Assembly: GCA_964036275.1 (NCBI GenBank)
Contig: CAXIWQ010000216.1
Location: forward strand, 1-64,000
Origin: Litoditis marina
Lineage: Eukaryota > Nematoda > Chromadorea > Rhabditida > Rhabditidae
Length of the DNA stretch: 64,000 nt
Direction of reading: 5' to 3'
This document shows positions 61,671 to 64,000 of the stretch, piece by piece. The notes below the pieces were generated by a model. The model saw only the letters and a program-made list of their open reading frames with translations, searched no databases and was not told the DNA's origin. A program made the position numbers and the translations under genes. Position 1 is the stretch's first letter. Each line of letters begins with the position of its first letter.

Positions 61671-64000
61671 GAGAACAGTTCATACGGCTATCAAATCTGT
61701 TGCTCCCAGCTACAAACACCTAATACGACAATCTATCCTGTGGTGCACAACCAGAATGTACGAATTAACGCGGTTATTGACTCTTTACCTTGCAGCTACA
61801 GAAAAAAGTTTATACGGCTATCAAGTCTGTTGCTCCCAGCTACAAAAACTTAATACGACTATCTTTTCTGTGGCGCACAACCACAAAGTACGAATTGACG
61901 CGGTTATTGACTCTGTGGCTTGCAGCTTCAGAAAAAAAACATATACGGCTATCAAGTGTGTTGCTCACAGCTACAAGAACCTAATACGACTGAATATTCT
62001 GTGGCGCACAGCCACAAAAGACGAATTAACGCGGTTATTGACTCTTTGCCTTGCAGCTACAGAAAAAAAGTTTATACGGCTATCAAGTCTGTAGCTCCCA
62101 GCTACAAGAAAGTAATACGACTATCTATTATGTGGCGCACAGCCACGAAATACGAATTTACGCGGTTATCGACTCTTTGGCTTGCATTTACAAAAAACAG
62201 TTCATACGGCTATCAAGTCTGTTGCTCCCAGCTACAAAAACCTAATTTGACAATCTATTCTGTGGCGCACAGCCACAAACTACGAATTAACGCTGTTATC
62301 GACTCTTTGGCTCGCAGTACAGAGAACAGTTCATACGGCTATCAAATCTGTTGCTCCCAGCTACAAAAACTTAATACAACTATCTTTCCTGTGGTGCACA
62401 ACCAGAAAGTACGAATTAACGCGGTTATTGACTCTTTGCCTTGCAGCTACAGAAAAAAGTTTATACGGATATCAAGTCTGTTGCTCCCAGCTACAAAAAC
62501 TTAATACGACTATCTTTTCTGTGGCGCACAACCACAAAGTACGAATTGACGCGGTTATTGACTCTGTGGCTTGCAGCTACAGAAAAAAAGCTTATACGGC
62601 TATCAAGTGTGTTGCTCACAGCTACAAGAACCTAATACGACTGAATATTCTGTGGCGCACAGCCACAAAAGACGAATTAACGGGGTTATTGACTCTTTGC
62701 CTTGCAGCTACAGAAAAAAAAAGTTTATACGGCTATCAAGTCTGTAGCTCCCAGCTACAAGAAAGTAATACGACTATCTATTATGTGGCGCACAGCCACG
62801 AAATACGAATTTACGCGGTTATCGACTCTTTGGCTTGCATTTACAAAAAACAGTTCATACGGCTATCAAGTCTGTTGCTCCCAGCTACAAAAACCTAATA
62901 CGACAATCTATTCTGTGGCGCACAGCCACAAACTACGAATTAACGCGGTTATTGACTCTTTGCCTTGCAGCTACAGAAAAAAAAGTTTATACGGCTATGA
63001 AGTCTGTTGCTCCCAGCTACAAAAACTTAATACGACTATCTTTTCTGTGGCGCACAACCACAAAGTACGAATTGACGCGGTTATTGACTCTGTGGCTTGC
63101 AGCTACAGAAAAAAAGCTTATACGGCTATCAAGTGTGTTGCTCACAGCTACAAGAACCTAATACGACTGAATATTCTGTGGCGCACAGCCACAAAAGACG
63201 AATTAACGCGGTTATTGACTCTTTGCCTTGCAGCTACAGAAAAAACAGTTTATACGGCTATCAAGTCTGTAGCTCCCAGCTACAAGAAAGTAATACGACT
63301 ATCTATTATGTGGCGCACAGCCACGAAATACGAATTTACGCGGTTATCGACTCTTTGGCTTGCATTTACAAAAAACAGTTCATACGGCTATCAAGTCTGT
63401 TGCTCCCAGCTACAAAAACCTAATACGGCAATCTATTCTGTGGCGCACAGCCACAAAATACGAATTAACGCTGTTATCGACTCTTTGGCTTACATTTACA
63501 GAGAACAGTTCATACGGCTATCAAATCTGTTGCTCCCAGCTACAAAAACTTAATACAACTATCTTTCCTGTGGTGCACAACCAGAAAGTACGAATTAACG
63601 CGGTTATTGACTCTGTGGCTTGCAGCTACAGAAAAAAAAGCTTATACGGCTACCAAGTGTGTTGCTCACAGCTACAAGAACCTAAGACGACTATATATTC
63701 TGTGGCGCACAGCCACAAAATACGAATTAACGCTGTTATCGACTCTTTGGCTTGCAGTTACAGAGAACAGTTCATACGGCTATCAAATCTGTTGCTCCCA
63801 GCAACAAAACTTAATACAACTATCTTTCCTGTGGTGCACAACCAGAAAGTACGAATTAACGCGGTTATTGACTCTTTACCTTGCAGCTACAGAAAAAAGT
63901 TTATACGGCTATCAAGTCTGTTGCTCCCAGATACAAAAACTTAATACAACTATCTTTCCTGTGGTGCACAACCAGAAAGTACGAATTAACGCGGTTATTG
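61671..64000 (+). repeat. Satellite to the window end
   Basis: Monomers here resemble those at 45800-49800: the GTGGCGCACAACCACAAAG hybrid block, GTCTGTAGCTCCCAGC and TTATGTGGCGC all reappear. There are isolated irregular bases (CTAATTTGACAATC at 62243, CTCGCAGTACAGAG at 62310, CTTCAGAAAAAAAACATATAC at 61926). No gene or insertion is present, and the array continues past the edge. Confidence 0.85.

Larger units (their letters stand above)
4608..64000 (+). repeat. 130-bp satellite array, main arm (about 435 monomers)
   Basis: Head-to-tail 130-bp monomers run to the window end, broken only by three copies of one LINE fragment. Each monomer contains three blocks in order: TTGCTCCCAGCTACAAAAAC, TGTGGCGCACAGCCACAAAA, and GGCTTGCAGCTACAGAAAA. 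Variants mix at each block. In the A-rich block they are AAGCTTATACGG (with a HindIII site), GAGAACAGTTCATACGG, AAAAGTTTATACGG and AAAAATCATACGG. In the middle block they are GCACAGCCACAAAATACG, GCACAGCCACGAAATACG, CACAAAAGACAAATT and GCACAACCACAAAGTACG. The AAGCTTATACGG form is almost always followed by TGCTCACAGCTACAAGAAC, so variant haplotypes are inherited in runs. Confidence 0.97.

Noticed and set aside
1..64000. CRISPR-like direct repeats
   Set aside because: There are no unique spacers between constant repeats. The whole 130-bp period is repeated, and the inserted element is an animal-type LINE.

Overview
The whole 64 kb window is one tandem satellite array and contains no ordinary gene. 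Nothing looks bacterial: there are no operons, ribosome-binding sites or RNA genes. The only non-satellite DNA is one 5'-truncated non-LTR retrotransposon (LINE) present in three copies. Its reverse transcriptase tail resembles CR1/jockey-like elements of animals, so the window is most likely animal centromeric, pericentromeric or other heterochromatic DNA from a long-read assembly. Nematode is a weak guess from the flavour of the RT fragment. I do not recognise the satellite family.

The basic monomer is about 130 bp, with roughly 470 copies here. It is itself a trimer of diverged subrepeats of about 43 bp (41, 45 and 44 bp steps). Each subrepeat is centred on a 15-bp dyad of the form GTNGC-5 nt-GCNAC followed by an A-rich run. 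Positions 1-4607 carry the satellite on the minus strand and everything from 4608 on carries it on the plus strand. The two arms meet head to head at a hairpin-forming junction.

The array is a patchwork of higher-order repeats (HORs), each a recent local amplification. From left to right: a 1,563-bp unit (101-3753, minus strand); a unit of about 1,303 bp (5800-8160); a 5,615-bp unit in two copies (8568-19798); a 4,797-bp unit in two copies whose first copy starts inside the previous HOR (18699-28368); a block A (about 28855-31550) that returns as A' (about 42300-45385); between them a unit alternating between about 1,305 and 1,830 bp (31904-40910) followed by an indel-rich stretch (40980-42470); a 2,778-bp unit in 2.8 copies that carries the LINE (48660-56452); and a 2,610-bp unit in nearly two copies (56526-61670). 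The window begins and ends inside the array.

There is no gene pathway to describe. What works together here is the repeat architecture: truncated 'scar' monomers, short conversion-like patches and the embedded LINE act as landmarks that let the order of the amplification events be partly read. Many long open frames exist on the satellite strand. They result from a stop-poor monomer whose length is 1 modulo 3, so I do not call them genes.
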